Assembly (NCBI RefSeq): GCF_020179385.1
Contig: NZ_JAIBLJ010000004.1
Span: forward strand, 62,001 to 126,000
DNA length: 64,000 nt
Direction of reading: 5' to 3'
DNA from: Alkalihalobacillus sp. YIM B00296
Lineage (GTDB): Bacteria > Bacillota > Bacilli > Bacillales > Fictibacillaceae
Of the stretch, positions 1 through 9,705 are shown one piece after another. The number at the start of each line of letters is the position of its first letter. Position 1 is the first letter of the stretch. The notes below the pieces were generated by a model that did not search any database, was not told where the DNA came from, and saw only the letters and a program-made list of their open reading frames with translations. The position numbers and the translations under genes are program-made.

Positions 1-1278
1 ATTTTCATTAGGTGCATGATTGTTTGATTGGAAATTCCCGACTCCTACTGAAACGGATGGGATGCCGTGTTTTTGGCAAAGGACATGCATCGGTCCTGTA
101 CCTGGTGACATCGGCATGACTGTCGGTTCCAAATTCGAAATTTTCTTTGTGGCTGCGATGACTGTTTCTGAGAGTGGGTCGTTGTAAGGGGTTTTTCCCG
201 GTTTTTCCATCGCCATTTCGTTTATTTCAATATCTTCAAACCCGTGGTTGTCCAGATGTTTTCTAAGAGCTTGAAGGATTTCATACGGGTCTTGATCTGG
301 GACAAGCCGAAAATCAAGTTTCACTCTTGCTTCAGATGGGAGGACTGTCTTTGCACCTTTGCCTGTATAGCCTGACTCGATCCCACATATCGTACAGGTC
401 GGTGCGAAAATCAGACGCTCTTTCAAGGATTTGCCTTCCAGGTCCAGTAAAAAGGAGGGCAAATCAAGTTGCTTCAACATTTCCTTTTCACTGTAAATCA
501 AGTCACGGACTGCTCTTTCATCCTCTGGAGAAAGAGATTGGACACGATCATAAAAGCCCTCGATTTTGACGTGCTCATTTTCGTCTTTCAATGTATTCAA
601 GGCCCAAACGAGTCTCCACGCCGGGTTTTCAATGACTGCAGCATTTGCGGAATGGAGGTCCGTGTTCGCTCCTTTGCAGACAAGCTCGACATAGGTCATT
701 CCTTTTACGCCTAAGCTGACTTGTTGCCTTCCGTCAGCATTCCGGTAACCAAACTCCCAAATACAGCCGTCCGCCTGTATGAGATCAGCATGATTGTCAC
801 TGAACTCATCAAGGTTGATGCTTCCGATTTCCTCCTCACCTTCCACGATGAACTTGATATTAAGGGGCAATCCACCTCTTACTTGCTGATAGGCATGGAC
901 CGCAGCGATCCGAGCCATCAGGTTTCCCTTATTATCAGCTGCCCCTCGGGAATACATTGTTCCGTCTTGTATTTCCGCTTCAAATGGAGGGTGCTCCCAC
1001 AATTCAATCGGGTCTTCAGGCTGGACGTCGTAATGGTTATAAAATGAAAGGGTCTTCTCTTTTGTACCGGGGACTTTCCCGTACACGACTGGAAATCCAG
1101 ATGTGGAGACCAGCTGTGTTTCACCATTTATTTTTTCGGCCAAATCATTCAACACGTGATCTGCAGCTTCTTGCATCCCCCGGTTCTGGGCTGCAACACT
1201 CGGAATTCGACATAGGTCCTGGAGCCATTCTATGTACTGCTCTTTGTGATCTTCGATGTACTGATAGACATCTTGCAT
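1..1278 (-). CDS. M20 family metallo-dipeptidase, C-terminus cut by window edge
   Basis: Zinc-dependent peptidase of the M20 family (dipeptidase branch), probably cytosolic and cleaving short peptides. The frame stays open from an ATG at 1278, preceded by GGAGGGTAGAGGGG, to the window edge, giving 426 codons without a stop. Visible M20 metal-site motifs are NHYDVQP (His82, Asp84), a conserved Asp near 115 in RGAADNKG, and GEEEIGS near 145. The last codons read HAPNEN, the usual final metal-ligand region, so only a short tail is missing. The gene is divergent from another M20 peptidase at 1686, with a dispersed repeat between them. Family is secure; substrate is not known. Confidence 0.9.
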   Translation of the reverse strand, partial: MQDVYQYIEDHKEQYIEWLQDLCRIPSVAAQNRGMQEAADHVLNDLAEKINGETQLVSTSGFPVVYGKVPGTKEKTLSFYNHYDVQPEDPIELWEHPPFEAEIQDGTMYSRGAADNKGNLMARIAAVHAYQQVRGGLPLNIKFIVEGEEEIGSINLDEFSDNHADLIQADGCIWEFGYRNADGRQQVSLGVKGMTYVELVCKGANTDLHSANAAVIENPAWRLVWALNTLKDENEHVKIEGFYDRVQSLSPEDERAVRDLIYSEKEMLKQLDLPSFLLDLEGKSLKERLIFAPTCTICGIESGYTGKGAKTVLPSEARVKLDFRLVPDQDPYEILQALRKHLDNHGFEDIEINEMAMEKPGKTPYNDPLSETVIAATKKISNLEPTVMPMSPGTGPMHVLCQKHGIPSVSVGVGNFQSNNHAPNEN

Positions 1279-1485
1279 TCCCCTCTACCCTCCAAATTTT
1301 GTTTTCATTTTTCAATTTTCGGCAATATTCCAAAATTTTTCCCAAATTCTTATACAAGACTATAAAATAGTTAGTTTATTTTGTCAATTGTTATTTTAAT
1401 GAAAATTGTTAATATTGCGTTTTATTTTCACTTACGGTATAACTAGAAATACACGTTAACGGCTATTTTCTGAAATCTTTCCTAA

Positions 1486-1628
1486 ATAAGAAAAGCGGAA
1501 TCGCCCTGGGCAGCCACGAAGGTCACTGGAAGTCCGACGAGGAGGCTCGAACCAAACAAAGTTCGGTTCTGCGTGGGTAAACCCTTCGATCTAAATCAAT
1601 GTTTCGACCTCCGCAGGAGGTCTGCGCG
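1486..1628. repeat. Dispersed repeat, copy 1 (truncated)
   Basis: This element shares a 62-bp identical block (1515-1576) with a second copy at 18088-18149 and looser similarity on both sides. Inside it, CGAAC and GTTCG flank an 8-base loop, and TCGA-containing arms around 1585-1607 can form a second hairpin. Copy 1 lacks the 3' end (ending GGAGCTAGAC) present in copy 2. It occupies the gap between two divergent M20 peptidase genes. No open reading frame of note lies in it. I recall similar ~150-bp elements scattered in Bacillaceae genomes; the role is unknown. Confidence 0.75.
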
Positions 1629-1685
1629 AAATTTAACTTTTAACCAAAAAAATATTTTTACAAATAAAATAAGGTGGTTGATTAC

Positions 1686-2813
1686 ATGTCGGAAATTGCA
1701 ATTTACTTAAAGGAACACGAGAAAGAGATTCTATCGGACATCATTGCCTTTGTAGATGCAGAATCCCCTTCTGAAGATAAGGAACTGGTCGATCGATGCG
1801 GCAATGGTTTGAAAGGGATCTTTACGGAACGCCTAGGGGTTGTTGATCCCACCATCTACCCCCAGGTGGACCGCGGCGACCATTTCAGTTTCACTGTCGG
1901 CAATGGAAGCAAACGTGTATTGATTGCTGGGCATTTTGATACGGTCTGGGACGAAGGACGGTTACCTAAACAGATTGTCGATGGGAAGTTATATGGCCCT
2001 GGTGTCCTTGATATGAAAAGCGGGATCATCCAATCCATATGGGCGTTGAAAGCGCTCGTTCATTTTGACCTTCTGGATGACCTTCAGATCAAATTTCTCT
2101 GTACGTCTGATGAGGAAATCGGCAGCCAAACCTCTCGGCCGATTATTGAGGAAGAGGCGAAAAATAGCGATATCGTTTTGATTACGGAACCACCTGTTGC
2201 GAAGACAGGTGCTTTGAAAACCGCTAGAAAAGGCGTCGGAATTTATGAAATCAAGGTAAGAGGGAAAAGCTCCCACGCAGGTAACCATCATAGTGCTGGC
2301 GCAAGTGCGATCCATGAACTCGCCCACCAGATTGTAAAATTGGAAGAACTTACGAATTATGAGCTCGGTACGACGGTGAATGTTGGTGTCATAAATGGTG
2401 GCACAAGGCGGAATGTCGTCCCAGAGGAAGCCGAAGCTTTGATTGACTTTCGTGTAAAAACCGAGGAGGAAGCGGACCGGATCGTCGCCCATCTGGAAAG
2501 TTTAACCCCAGAGCTTGAAGGGACGACCTTGGAGGTGGAAGGCGAACTGAACAGACCTCCTATGGAACGGACTCCGGATATTGAGGAATTATTTGAAAAA
2601 GCAGAGATTGCTGCTGCAGAGGTCGGTTTTTCGATTACCGAAGCTCAGGTCGGTGGTGGAAGTGACGGGAATTTTACAGCTAGTATCGGTGTTCCAACCC
2701 TGGACGGGCTTGGTGGAGTCGGTGAAGGGCCACATGCAGAAAATGAACATATCGTGATCGAGGAGATCCCTAACCGGACAGCGATGCTTGCCCACTTGCT
2801 TTTGAAGCTTTAA
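1686..2813 (+). CDS. M20 family peptidase, glutamate carboxypeptidase-like
   Basis: A 375-residue zinc peptidase of the M20 family, closest in motif layout to carboxypeptidase G2-type enzymes that remove C-terminal glutamate or cleave acylated amino acids. Metal-site motifs are AGHFDTVWDEG (His83, Asp85), GPGVLDMKSG (Asp109), TSDEEIGS (Glu143, Glu144) and GPHAENEHI near the C-terminus. The dimerisation lid begins around KVRGKSSHAG. The ATG at 1686 is chosen over an upstream in-frame GTG at 1674 because AAGGTGG sits 8 bases before it. A strong bidirectional terminator follows. Cytosolic; no signal peptide. Exact substrate cannot be read from the sequence. Confidence 0.9.
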   Translation: MSEIAIYLKEHEKEILSDIIAFVDAESPSEDKELVDRCGNGLKGIFTERLGVVDPTIYPQVDRGDHFSFTVGNGSKRVLIAGHFDTVWDEGRLPKQIVDGKLYGPGVLDMKSGIIQSIWALKALVHFDLLDDLQIKFLCTSDEEIGSQTSRPIIEEEAKNSDIVLITEPPVAKTGALKTARKGVGIYEIKVRGKSSHAGNHHSAGASAIHELAHQIVKLEELTNYELGTTVNVGVINGGTRRNVVPEEAEALIDFRVKTEEEADRIVAHLESLTPELEGTTLEVEGELNRPPMERTPDIEELFEKAEIAAAEVGFSITEAQVGGGSDGNFTASIGVPTLDGLGGVGEGPHAENEHIVIEEIPNRTAMLAHLLLKL

Positions 2814-2832
2814 TAAGAGATGCCTATATGAA

Positions 2833-2876
2833 TAAAAGTGTCAGATTCTCAATGTGGGAGGCTCTGACACTTTTTC
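2833..2876. terminator. Bidirectional intrinsic terminator
   Basis: AAAAGTGTCAGA and TCTGACACTTTT form a perfect 12-bp stem with A and T runs outside. It separates the convergent M20 peptidase and regulator genes and can serve both. Confidence 0.9.
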
Positions 2877-2879
2877 GTT

Positions 2880-4223
2880 TTATCGATTTTTTTTGGTTGT
2901 GGGACTGTTCAATATCAACCGGTACACTTTTCGTGGCCTTCCTTTCGATCCGTTGAGCTGTACACTTTTACTTGTAGCAAGGTTGAGGGATTCAAGTTCT
3001 GATAGGATTCGGCGGGCATTTCTTTCCGAGCTTCCCAACCAGCTCGCCACTTCCTGGGAATTTACTTCTTCTTTTTTATAGAAATTGGCTAAAGATTCGA
3101 TTTTCGCTAATGCGGTAGGTGAGATATTGGCTTTTCGTAGCGCCTCAGACCATTCACCCTCAATCCATTTCTTGTAATCGTATTGGAGCGCCTTCCCTTC
3201 TGTCAGGTACTCGGTAACCTTTTTCTTTTCGTCGACGAGCACGACCTTAGAGGAGGTTTTCCGTGCGTATCGGAATGCAGTCCGGACATTTTCCTCTGCT
3301 TGCAATGCATTCAGGCCGTAGCCGATGCCGATCCGGACATGATACCTGCTGTGGGAATAGACCGTTTCGATGAGATAGAACAGATCGCTTTTCTCGAGTT
3401 TGAACTCAATTTCTCCGCGTGTCGTATAAATGTAATACAGTCCATCACCAATCTGGACGAACGATCCATTGATCCGCTCTGCTAATTCAAGTAACAACCG
3501 TTTTAAGCTGAGCTCTTTATGTTTGAGCTCGTATGAAAAGAGATACTCATCCCCTTCTTCATCCGGCGGCAAAAGCTCTACCCCCAATAAGGCAAGCTGG
3601 GAACGTTGGTACCAGGAGGACACGCCGCGTTCTTTCAAGAGCCTTAATGTAAAATAAATGGAAAGGTGCGAAGGATAGATCCGATAACAAGGGATACCCA
3701 GTTCTTTTAGCTTGAGATAAACAGCCCGGATACAAGTGAAAGCGATTTCAGTTTTCCCTTTCTCAAAGAGCGAACGGTGAAAGTCAACAATTTCGTCCAT
3801 TGGCCTGAAATCAGGGTAGGAGTATGGGAATATCTGTAATTTCTGAAAAGAGAAATATTGTTTTGTCGTATGGAGCTCCTGCTCTTGAATCGTATCAAGG
3901 CTGACCTTCTGTACTACTCCTTCGAAATCCATGAACGCCTCGAGGACCTTTCCGAGTAGGCTGGCTCCATATAAAGGTGGATAGATCCCATCTTTTTCTT
4001 GGATAAGCCCTTTGGATAAGGCATATGTATAAGGTACCTGGCCTGAGAAAAACCATTGATCGATCGAATCCCTGTTCTTTTGAATAATCTCATCCACTTG
4101 CTCGATACTCGTATATGGGAACGGCAATAAAGTCAAATCTGCAAACGGTTCTGCTGAATTCAAAATATGTCTGACTGAATCTTCAGGTCCAATGACCCCT
4201 AATCGTATTTCCAATAAACTCAC
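2880..4223 (-). CDS. Transcriptional regulator with cyclase-like sensor region and C-terminal winged helix
   Basis: A 447-residue protein whose last 90 residues look like a winged helix-turn-helix: EVNSQEVASWLGSSERNARR is a typical recognition-helix stretch, followed by a basic wing (NGSKGRPRKVYRL). Around residues 260-330 the sequence VRIGIGYGLNALQAEENVR resembles the end of GGDEF/GTP-cyclohydrolase-III-like nucleotide-binding domains, but no GGDEF motif is present, so it is probably a degenerate sensing domain. The N-terminal third (VIGPEDSVRHILNSAE) may be another sensory module. It converges on the M20 peptidase gene, so a link to that gene is possible but unproven. I do not recognise a characterised orthologue. 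Confidence 0.6.
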   Translation of the reverse strand: MSLLEIRLGVIGPEDSVRHILNSAEPFADLTLLPFPYTSIEQVDEIIQKNRDSIDQWFFSGQVPYTYALSKGLIQEKDGIYPPLYGASLLGKVLEAFMDFEGVVQKVSLDTIQEQELHTTKQYFSFQKLQIFPYSYPDFRPMDEIVDFHRSLFEKGKTEIAFTCIRAVYLKLKELGIPCYRIYPSHLSIYFTLRLLKERGVSSWYQRSQLALLGVELLPPDEEGDEYLFSYELKHKELSLKRLLLELAERINGSFVQIGDGLYYIYTTRGEIEFKLEKSDLFYLIETVYSHSRYHVRIGIGYGLNALQAEENVRTAFRYARKTSSKVVLVDEKKKVTEYLTEGKALQYDYKKWIEGEWSEALRKANISPTALAKIESLANFYKKEEVNSQEVASWLGSSERNARRILSELESLNLATSKSVQLNGSKGRPRKVYRLILNSPTTKKNR

Positions 4224-4310
4224 CTTTCCAATCCAAAAACAATAATTACCCCAAGTATATCAAACCCACAGACACATAGTGAATAACCACCCTAAAATGT
4301 GTATATTGCT

Positions 4311-4452
4311 ATACCAGGCACCGTTATGGAAGCCTTGGTACAAAAGGGTTCATGATGTGTACCTAGCACCAATTGAAAACCGTTGCGCCTGGTGCCAGGC
4401 ACCATGTTAGACCTCTACAGCGCCAAGGATTTTGATTCGGTGCCTGACACCG
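4311..4452. repeat. 48-bp REP-like array A
   Basis: Core copies (variants of GTGCCTGGTAC or its complement) begin at 4311, 4359, 4392 and 4440. Spacings are 48, 33 and 48 bp, so one unit has lost 15 bp. The array fills the gap between the regulator and panF. Confidence 0.85.
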
Positions 4453-4467
4453 GTTCAGTTGATGCGA

Positions 4468-5934
4468 TCAAACTCCCCAGAAGCGTTGGATGATTTGTTG
4501 GTTTTCGATTTGTTGTTTGTGTTGTGTGATTAGGCTAACGAGTACATAGCCTATAAAGGATAGTACCACTGGCAATACGACTGTGTGCATACCGAAAAGG
4601 TTCGGTACAGACAGATGGATGATCATATAGGAACCGACCCCAATAAGCATGGAAGCAAATGCACCGTAGGCATTGCCTTTTTTCCAATATAATCCGAGCA
4701 CGATCGGCCAGATGAATGCTGCTTCTAGCCCTCCGAAGGCGAATAAATTCAACCAGATCAAGAAATCTGGCGGATCAATCGCCATCAGAAACACTAGGAT
4801 CCCGATGATTGCCGTAATGCTGATACTGAGCGTTTTTACCTGGCGCTGTGATGCTGATGGTTTTACATAGTTAACATAGACGTCCTTAATGACAGCTGAA
4901 CTGACAAGCAACAGCAACGAATCCACCGTTGACATGACCGCTGCCATCGGTGCTGCAAGAACAATCCCTGCAAGCCAGCCAGGCAGGACTTCCAACGCTA
5001 CGAGCGGCATGACTTTATCCCCGATTTCGATCCCCGGTACGACGACTCTCGCAAACACCCCGATCAAGTGCATCCCTAGCATGATGAACCCGACAACGAG
5101 CGTCCCGACGATCATCGCTTTATGCATTGCTCTCGAATCCCGGTAAGACATCGCACGAACCGCAACTTGCGGCAGTCCGATGACGCCTACACCAACCAAA
5201 ATCCAAAAAGATGACACGAACAGTGGTGTCAGTGATCGATCCGCTCCGAACGGTGAAACGAGGTCCGGATTTTCAACGGCCAGTTCCGTCATGATGTTGG
5301 AGACTCCACCACCTGCTACAATCGTTCCGACCAACAAAAGCAAGGTCCCGATGAACATGACGATCCCCTGGAGACTATCCGTTATCGCAACCGCACGGAA
5401 ACCGCCGATTATGACGTAAACAAGCACCGAACTTGCAAAAATGAACAGCGAGGCCGTGTAGGAAAGCCCTGTGAATGACTCGATCAGACGACCTCCCCCT
5501 ACCCACTGGGCTGCCATCGCGCTGAATAGGAAAACGACGATGCTGGCTGCTGAAAGCAGGACGACCCACTTGCTTTGGTATCTTTCTTTTAAAAAGTCGA
5601 TCAGCGTGACCGCGTTGATTTTCCGTGCGACGATCGCAAACTTTTTCCCTAACACCGCTAAAGTAAAATACCCGGTCACAAGCTGGGACATCGCAAGCAG
5701 AACCCAGCCAAGCCCAAGGTTATATGCGACGCCAGGACCTCCGATAAAACTGCTTGCACTGCCAAAGGTCGCCACCATCGTCAACGCTAAAATGAACCCA
5801 TTCAACTGACGGCTTCCTAAAAAGTACTCCTGCAGAAAATCAGGAGCTTTTCGTATGTATTTGGATGAGTAGGTCCCAATTAAAAACACGATCGCAAGAA
5901 AACCAAAGAGAGGTATGATGACATCCCAGTTCAT
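4468..5934 (-). CDS. panF: Sodium/pantothenate symporter PanF
   Basis: A 488-residue sodium:solute symporter (SSF family) with about 13 hydrophobic segments. It is expected to import pantothenate with sodium across the cytoplasmic membrane for coenzyme A synthesis. Early signature residues include YFLGSRQLNGFILALTM and TFGSASSFIGGPG, the usual SSF sodium-site region, and TDSLQGIVMF in the middle. Assignment to PanF rather than another SSF member rests on the upstream gene, a YhdT-type protein whose stop overlaps this start by 4 bp (ATGA). The yhdT-panF pair is conserved in many bacteria. Length matches the family. Confidence 0.88.
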   Translation of the reverse strand: MNWDVIIPLFGFLAIVFLIGTYSSKYIRKAPDFLQEYFLGSRQLNGFILALTMVATFGSASSFIGGPGVAYNLGLGWVLLAMSQLVTGYFTLAVLGKKFAIVARKINAVTLIDFLKERYQSKWVVLLSAASIVVFLFSAMAAQWVGGGRLIESFTGLSYTASLFIFASSVLVYVIIGGFRAVAITDSLQGIVMFIGTLLLLVGTIVAGGGVSNIMTELAVENPDLVSPFGADRSLTPLFVSSFWILVGVGVIGLPQVAVRAMSYRDSRAMHKAMIVGTLVVGFIMLGMHLIGVFARVVVPGIEIGDKVMPLVALEVLPGWLAGIVLAAPMAAVMSTVDSLLLLVSSAVIKDVYVNYVKPSASQRQVKTLSISITAIIGILVFLMAIDPPDFLIWLNLFAFGGLEAAFIWPIVLGLYWKKGNAYGAFASMLIGVGSYMIIHLSVPNLFGMHTVVLPVVLSFIGYVLVSLITQHKQQIENQQIIQRFWGV

Positions 5935-6221
5935 TCGACATCCTCCTCTCTGTCTTCAAAAGGCACCTCGAAGAAAAATAGTTTTACCATGACAAATACG
6001 ATCAGAGAAAAAAGAATGAATCCGAGTATACAGCTGTAAAAAAACCATGCTGGGAAACCAAATATATATGTATATTCTGCGACGGGTTTCTTGCCTAGAC
6101 CATAAGCAAACGCGAACCACCAGATGAAATTGAAAATCGCCAGGAAGACTCCCATCAAGGCTTCGCGGTTAGCGATTTTAAAACGTAGATCTTCCTTGTA
6201 ATGATTACGTCCATCCCCCAT
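5931..6221 (-). CDS. yhdT: YhdT family small membrane protein (DUF997)
   Basis: A 96-residue protein with two predicted membrane helices (residues about 20-42 and 52-80), matching the DUF997/YhdT family that accompanies PanF. The typical family feature NFIWWFAFAYGLG is visible. Its end overlaps the panF start by 4 bp, so the two are translationally coupled. The ATG at 6221 is preferred over the one at 6227 because AGAGGG ends 6 bases before it. Function is not established; it is presumed to be an accessory of pantothenate uptake. Confidence 0.85.
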   Translation of the reverse strand: MGDGRNHYKEDLRFKIANREALMGVFLAIFNFIWWFAFAYGLGKKPVAEYTYIFGFPAWFFYSCILGFILFSLIVFVMVKLFFFEVPFEDREEDVE

Positions 6222-6348
6222 TACCATCCCTCTAATCTCTCAGACTGAGCCTTTGCTCCCTATTTTACCAGAACGGTTTCCTTGGCTCGACTATTATTTA
6301 CTCTCACCTGTTATTTACGAATCGTTCCTCTATTGTAAAAATTATGTT

Positions 6349-6375
6349 TTGATAGATTTACCGTTGCTGTATAAT
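6349..6375 (+). promoter_or_regulatory. Sigma-A-like promoter for LCP gene
   Basis: TTGATA at 6349 and a consensus TATAAT at 6370 lie about 40 bp upstream of the LCP start. The spacer is 15-16 bp, slightly short of the ideal 17. Confidence 0.6.
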
Positions 6376-6413
6376 GAGATAGATGCGAAAATTCAGAGTT
6401 AAGAGGGGTCAAA

Positions 6414-7361
6414 ATGTTGAAAAAAATCATTTGGGGCTTTGTCATTGTCTTGGGAGTCGTTTTAGCAGGAATCGGTGGCTATGCTTATTATTTGTATGAC
6501 TCAGTAAAAGATACGGCAGATGCCATTCATGAGCCGATTGATCCAGACCGTGATAAGAACGTCCCTAAGCCTAAGGTAGATAAAAATGATAGAGAACCGA
6601 TTTCGATTCTGATGTTAGGTGTCGATGAAAGGGAAAATGATAAAGGCAGATCGGATACGATGATCGTCATCACGGTGAATCCTCATGATGACTCGATGAT
6701 CATGTTCAATATTCCGCGTGATACAAGGACGGAGATTGTCGGTAAAGGGGTTGACGACAAAATCAACCATGCCTATGCTTTCGGTGGTACAAAAATGGCT
6801 GTTGAAACAGTGGAGGACTTTTTGGATATACCGATTAATTATTATTTCAAAGTGAACATGGAATCGTTCCAGGATATTGTCAATGCTGTGGATGGCGTCA
6901 CTGTACAGAATGAACTTGCTTTCAGTTATAGTAGGTACGAGTTTCCTGAGGGGAAAATTGAATTGGAAAACGGCAAGGAAGCTCTTGCATTTGTCCAAAT
7001 GAGAAAGAAGGATCCTAGAGGTGATCGTGGGCGTAATGATCGACAACGCCAGATCATCCAGGGGGTCATCGATAAGGGAGCTCGCGTTTCTTCGATTACG
7101 AAATTTGATAATATCCTGGATGTCATCGGTGGCAGCGTAAAAACAAACATGACGTTCGATGAGATGAAAGATATTCAAGCGAATTATAAAGATGCCAGGA
7201 AAAACCTTCAAACATTTGAGATCAATGCTACTGAAACGTATATCAATAACATTTTCTACTACCTTGTCTCTGAAGAGGAGCGCAATGAAATCAGTACAAA
7301 GCTGAAAGAACACCTGGAAATTAAAACCCAGTCTGCATCTGAAGACCGAGACGCAGCCTAA
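6414..7361 (+). CDS. LCP (LytR-CpsA-Psr) family cell-wall glycopolymer ligase
   Basis: A 315-residue membrane-anchored enzyme of the LytR-CpsA-Psr family, which transfers teichoic acids or related polymers from a lipid carrier to peptidoglycan on the outer face of the membrane. There is an N-terminal membrane anchor (residues 4-28), then the LCP domain with SDTMIVITVNP, FNIPRDTRTEI (catalytic-site Arg residues), KINHAYAFGG, and the pyrophosphate-binding end LAFVQMRKKD..GRNDRQRQ. Start ATG follows AAGAGGGG. It is monocistronic, with its own promoter and a strong terminator. It could correspond to TagT, TagU or TagV; I cannot choose between them. Confidence 0.92.
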   Translation: MLKKIIWGFVIVLGVVLAGIGGYAYYLYDSVKDTADAIHEPIDPDRDKNVPKPKVDKNDREPISILMLGVDERENDKGRSDTMIVITVNPHDDSMIMFNIPRDTRTEIVGKGVDDKINHAYAFGGTKMAVETVEDFLDIPINYYFKVNMESFQDIVNAVDGVTVQNELAFSYSRYEFPEGKIELENGKEALAFVQMRKKDPRGDRGRNDRQRQIIQGVIDKGARVSSITKFDNILDVIGGSVKTNMTFDEMKDIQANYKDARKNLQTFEINATETYINNIFYYLVSEEERNEISTKLKEHLEIKTQSASEDRDAA

Positions 7362-7422
7362 CAGCACCCTTTTATCCAGGAGAATAAGGTAAGAGCTATA
7401 TATAGACCGGAAATGTCCATCG

Positions 7423-7455
7423 AAACCACTGGATCACACCCAGTGGTTTTTTTAT
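7423..7455 (+). terminator. Intrinsic terminator of LCP gene
   Basis: AAACCACTGG pairs with CCAGTGGTTT across a 7-base loop and runs into seven T residues. Confidence 0.9.
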
Positions 7456-7460
7456 TCTGC

Positions 7461-7580
7461 TTCGGTGTACCAGGCACCGAAGCCAAACCCCTGCGGCTGT
7501 TGAGGTTTGAAATGGTGCCAGGTCCACTTTTAAACCCTTTGGGGCACAAGGGATTGAGACGTGTACCTGGTACACTTTAG
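7461..7580. repeat. 48-bp REP-like array B
   Basis: Three cores begin at 7467, 7515 and 7563, exactly 48 bp apart. The array lies directly after the LCP terminator and before the cupin gene. Confidence 0.9.
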
Positions 7581-7602
7581 AATAAGTTGTTTTGATTATA
7601 GC

Positions 7603-8130
7603 TTAAATTCTATATCCTATTGTACGTGCTAGACCTGCAAATCCCCCAAATACAACCTTTTGTAAGAAGATAGGTGGGCCTGCCAAATATCCGTCTATAC
7701 ACTTCCATGCCGTCCCTATCCATAATGGATTCCGAGGTATACCATTAGAATTTAAACTGTTCTGTTTAGCTAATTTATGAATAAGCTTGAACATGGTCCA
7801 ATGATTCCCCGGTGGTCGTATTTCATGAGTCACTATCAACCGATCTTTGCTTTCGTTCCAGAATTGATGCACTTGTTTCGGAAGTACTTTTATATGTTGA
7901 CCAGGTCCAAGAAGCTTCTCCTTACCATCTACTATGAAGCGCATATTACCTTCCTTCACTGTAAATGATTCCGTCAGAATTGGATGCCAATGAGGGCCAT
8001 TCAAAGCACCCCGTTTCCTTACTAAATGTTCTACAATTAAGAATTCACCCAGTTTATCAGTCCCCTGATCCAACATAGTAATTGTTGTTCCATCTGGATG
8101 AACGAGTACCGTTTCAGTAAGACTCTCCAT
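7603..8130 (-). CDS. Cupin-domain protein
   Basis: A 175-residue protein with a single cupin barrel at about residues 25-105. The metal-binding pattern is visible as HWHPILTESFTVKEG (first cupin motif) and PGQHIKVLPKQVHQFWN (second motif). Proteins of this kind include dioxygenases, isomerases and small-molecule sensors, and the substrate cannot be inferred. The C-terminal 60 residues are moderately hydrophobic (PPIFLQKVVFGGFAGLARTIG) and may touch the membrane. Start ATG has GGTGGTGAT upstream. No obvious partner genes. Confidence 0.75.
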   Translation of the reverse strand: MESLTETVLVHPDGTTITMLDQGTDKLGEFLIVEHLVRKRGALNGPHWHPILTESFTVKEGNMRFIVDGKEKLLGPGQHIKVLPKQVHQFWNESKDRLIVTHEIRPPGNHWTMFKLIHKLAKQNSLNSNGIPRNPLWIGTAWKCIDGYLAGPPIFLQKVVFGGFAGLARTIGYRI

Positions 8131-8151
8131 TCATATCACCACCTATATTTT

Positions 8152-9593
8152 TTAATATGTTGTCAGTCTCAAAAACTTCTGGATTGTATAAACGCCACGC
8201 TGTAACGGGGTCAGCTTCGTTTTATTCTTTTCATAATCAACGGTATAGGTTCCACCTTCGTTGTTCCAGATTCGCCGAAAGTACTGATCGACTTTCCTCA
8301 TAAGTTCCGAATCAGGCCGCCCCTTGATTTGAATATCAGCCTCTAGATTGAATGCTTCCAGGTTCCTTTTTGTGTAATTGGCAGAGCCAGCGATGATCGT
8401 TGCTTCTTCTTCATCTTTAATATACATCATTTTCGTATGGTACTGTTCCATTCTTGTATTGTACCATCGGACTTCAATTTTACCCTTTGAATCCTCTAAC
8501 AGTTCCTCTGCGACAGGGATGTTCGGTAGACCCGCTTTCTTATTCCCGAATGCATTTTTATTCGGATCAAGGACCATTTTGACATCGACGCCCCGTTCTG
8601 CAGCTTTTACAAGCGGATTGATGACAGAACGATCGGCAATATAGAACATCCCCAAGAGGATTTCGTCTCCTTTTTTCGTTTCATTGATTGCTTCAATGAT
8701 TTGTTCATGGGTCTTTCCTTCGGTATAATATTGGATTTGGTACTGCCCGGAGTTTTTGACATGTTCAAAATGATAGTCAGGAAGGTCAATACCTGGTTCT
8801 GACATGCTGATGACCGCTTGCTCAGCATTGATAACCTCTTGAATGATCGGACCGCCAAATTCAAAAGCGACATTCCCATGATAAGCGGATGCATCATGCG
8901 GATTACCCGATGTAATGAGCGCTGTTTTATCCGTTGCGACCACTTTGCGGTGATTCGCTTTTACATTTAAAAGTTTTAAGTAGGATCTGGTAGTCATTTC
9001 AGGGGCTGTGCTTGCGAAAGGATTCCGGATCCAGCCCTCTCCTTTTTGCCCGAACCATTGGAAAAACATCCGCCAAATTCCTGAATACAAAGGTGTCGAG
9101 TCCCGAAGTCTTTCTAAATCTGTGTAGACCACCTCCACTCCGTTTTCCTCGAGTTTAGAGAGTAGTTTGGATTCATAAGACCGGTATCCTGTATTGACCT
9201 CATCAGATATAAAAACTATTTTTATGTCAGGGTCCTGCTGCTTCTTTTGATGATTGTGTTCGCCAGGTTTTTACTGATCGGCGGGAAGGATTGTTCAGGC
9301 TCATGATAACCGTTGAATAAAAACATATCGAGGACGATGAACTCATCCGCCTCCATGATGATTTCATTGATCCGGTCGAAAATCTTCAATTCATGAACGG
9401 TCTTATCCCCTTTTTTGTAAGTCAAATCATGATAAAAATTAATATCATCAACCTCATATATATCACTCTGATAGGCAACACCTTCAGGAAGCGGTTTATA
9501 AGTGTGATAAATCATCGTCGCTATGTAAATCAAAAGAAGGGCACTAATCAGGGTCCAAAACATGGACTTCCTCCCAAAACGCAACTTTTTCAA
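8152..9593 (-). pseudogene. Phospholipase D/cardiolipin synthase-like gene, single-base frameshift
   Basis: Two adjacent frames together encode one phospholipase D-family protein of about 480 residues. The first part (TTG start at 9593 with GGAGG) carries an N-terminal membrane anchor and runs to about 9245. The second part, in the -1 frame, continues with QQDPDIKIVFISDEV and carries both HKD motifs (NHRKVVATDKTALITSGNP and QYHTKMMYIKDEEEATIIAG). The break lies in an A-rich run near 9243-9250, where adding one A would restore the reading frame (KKKQQDPD). Everything else is intact, so this is either a fresh mutation, a phase-variable A tract or a sequencing error. No slippery heptamer typical of programmed -1 shifting is seen. 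Confidence 0.85.
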
Positions 9594-9705
9594 TATTCTT
9601 CCTCCGTCTTATACTGCCATCTATCCTGGTCTTTTTAAAACCACACCGTACGTATACATTCCCCAAACAAGTTTGGTTGAATCCCGGCAAATCGCCAGTG
9701 AATCA

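Noticed and set aside
1989-2492. 167-residue open frame on the minus strand
   Set aside because: Antisense to the M20 peptidase gene, with no ribosome-binding site or motif.
9235-9260. Programmed -1 ribosomal frameshift in the phospholipase D gene
   Set aside because: No X-XXY-YYZ slippery heptamer in the right phase and no obvious downstream structure; mutation or error is simpler.
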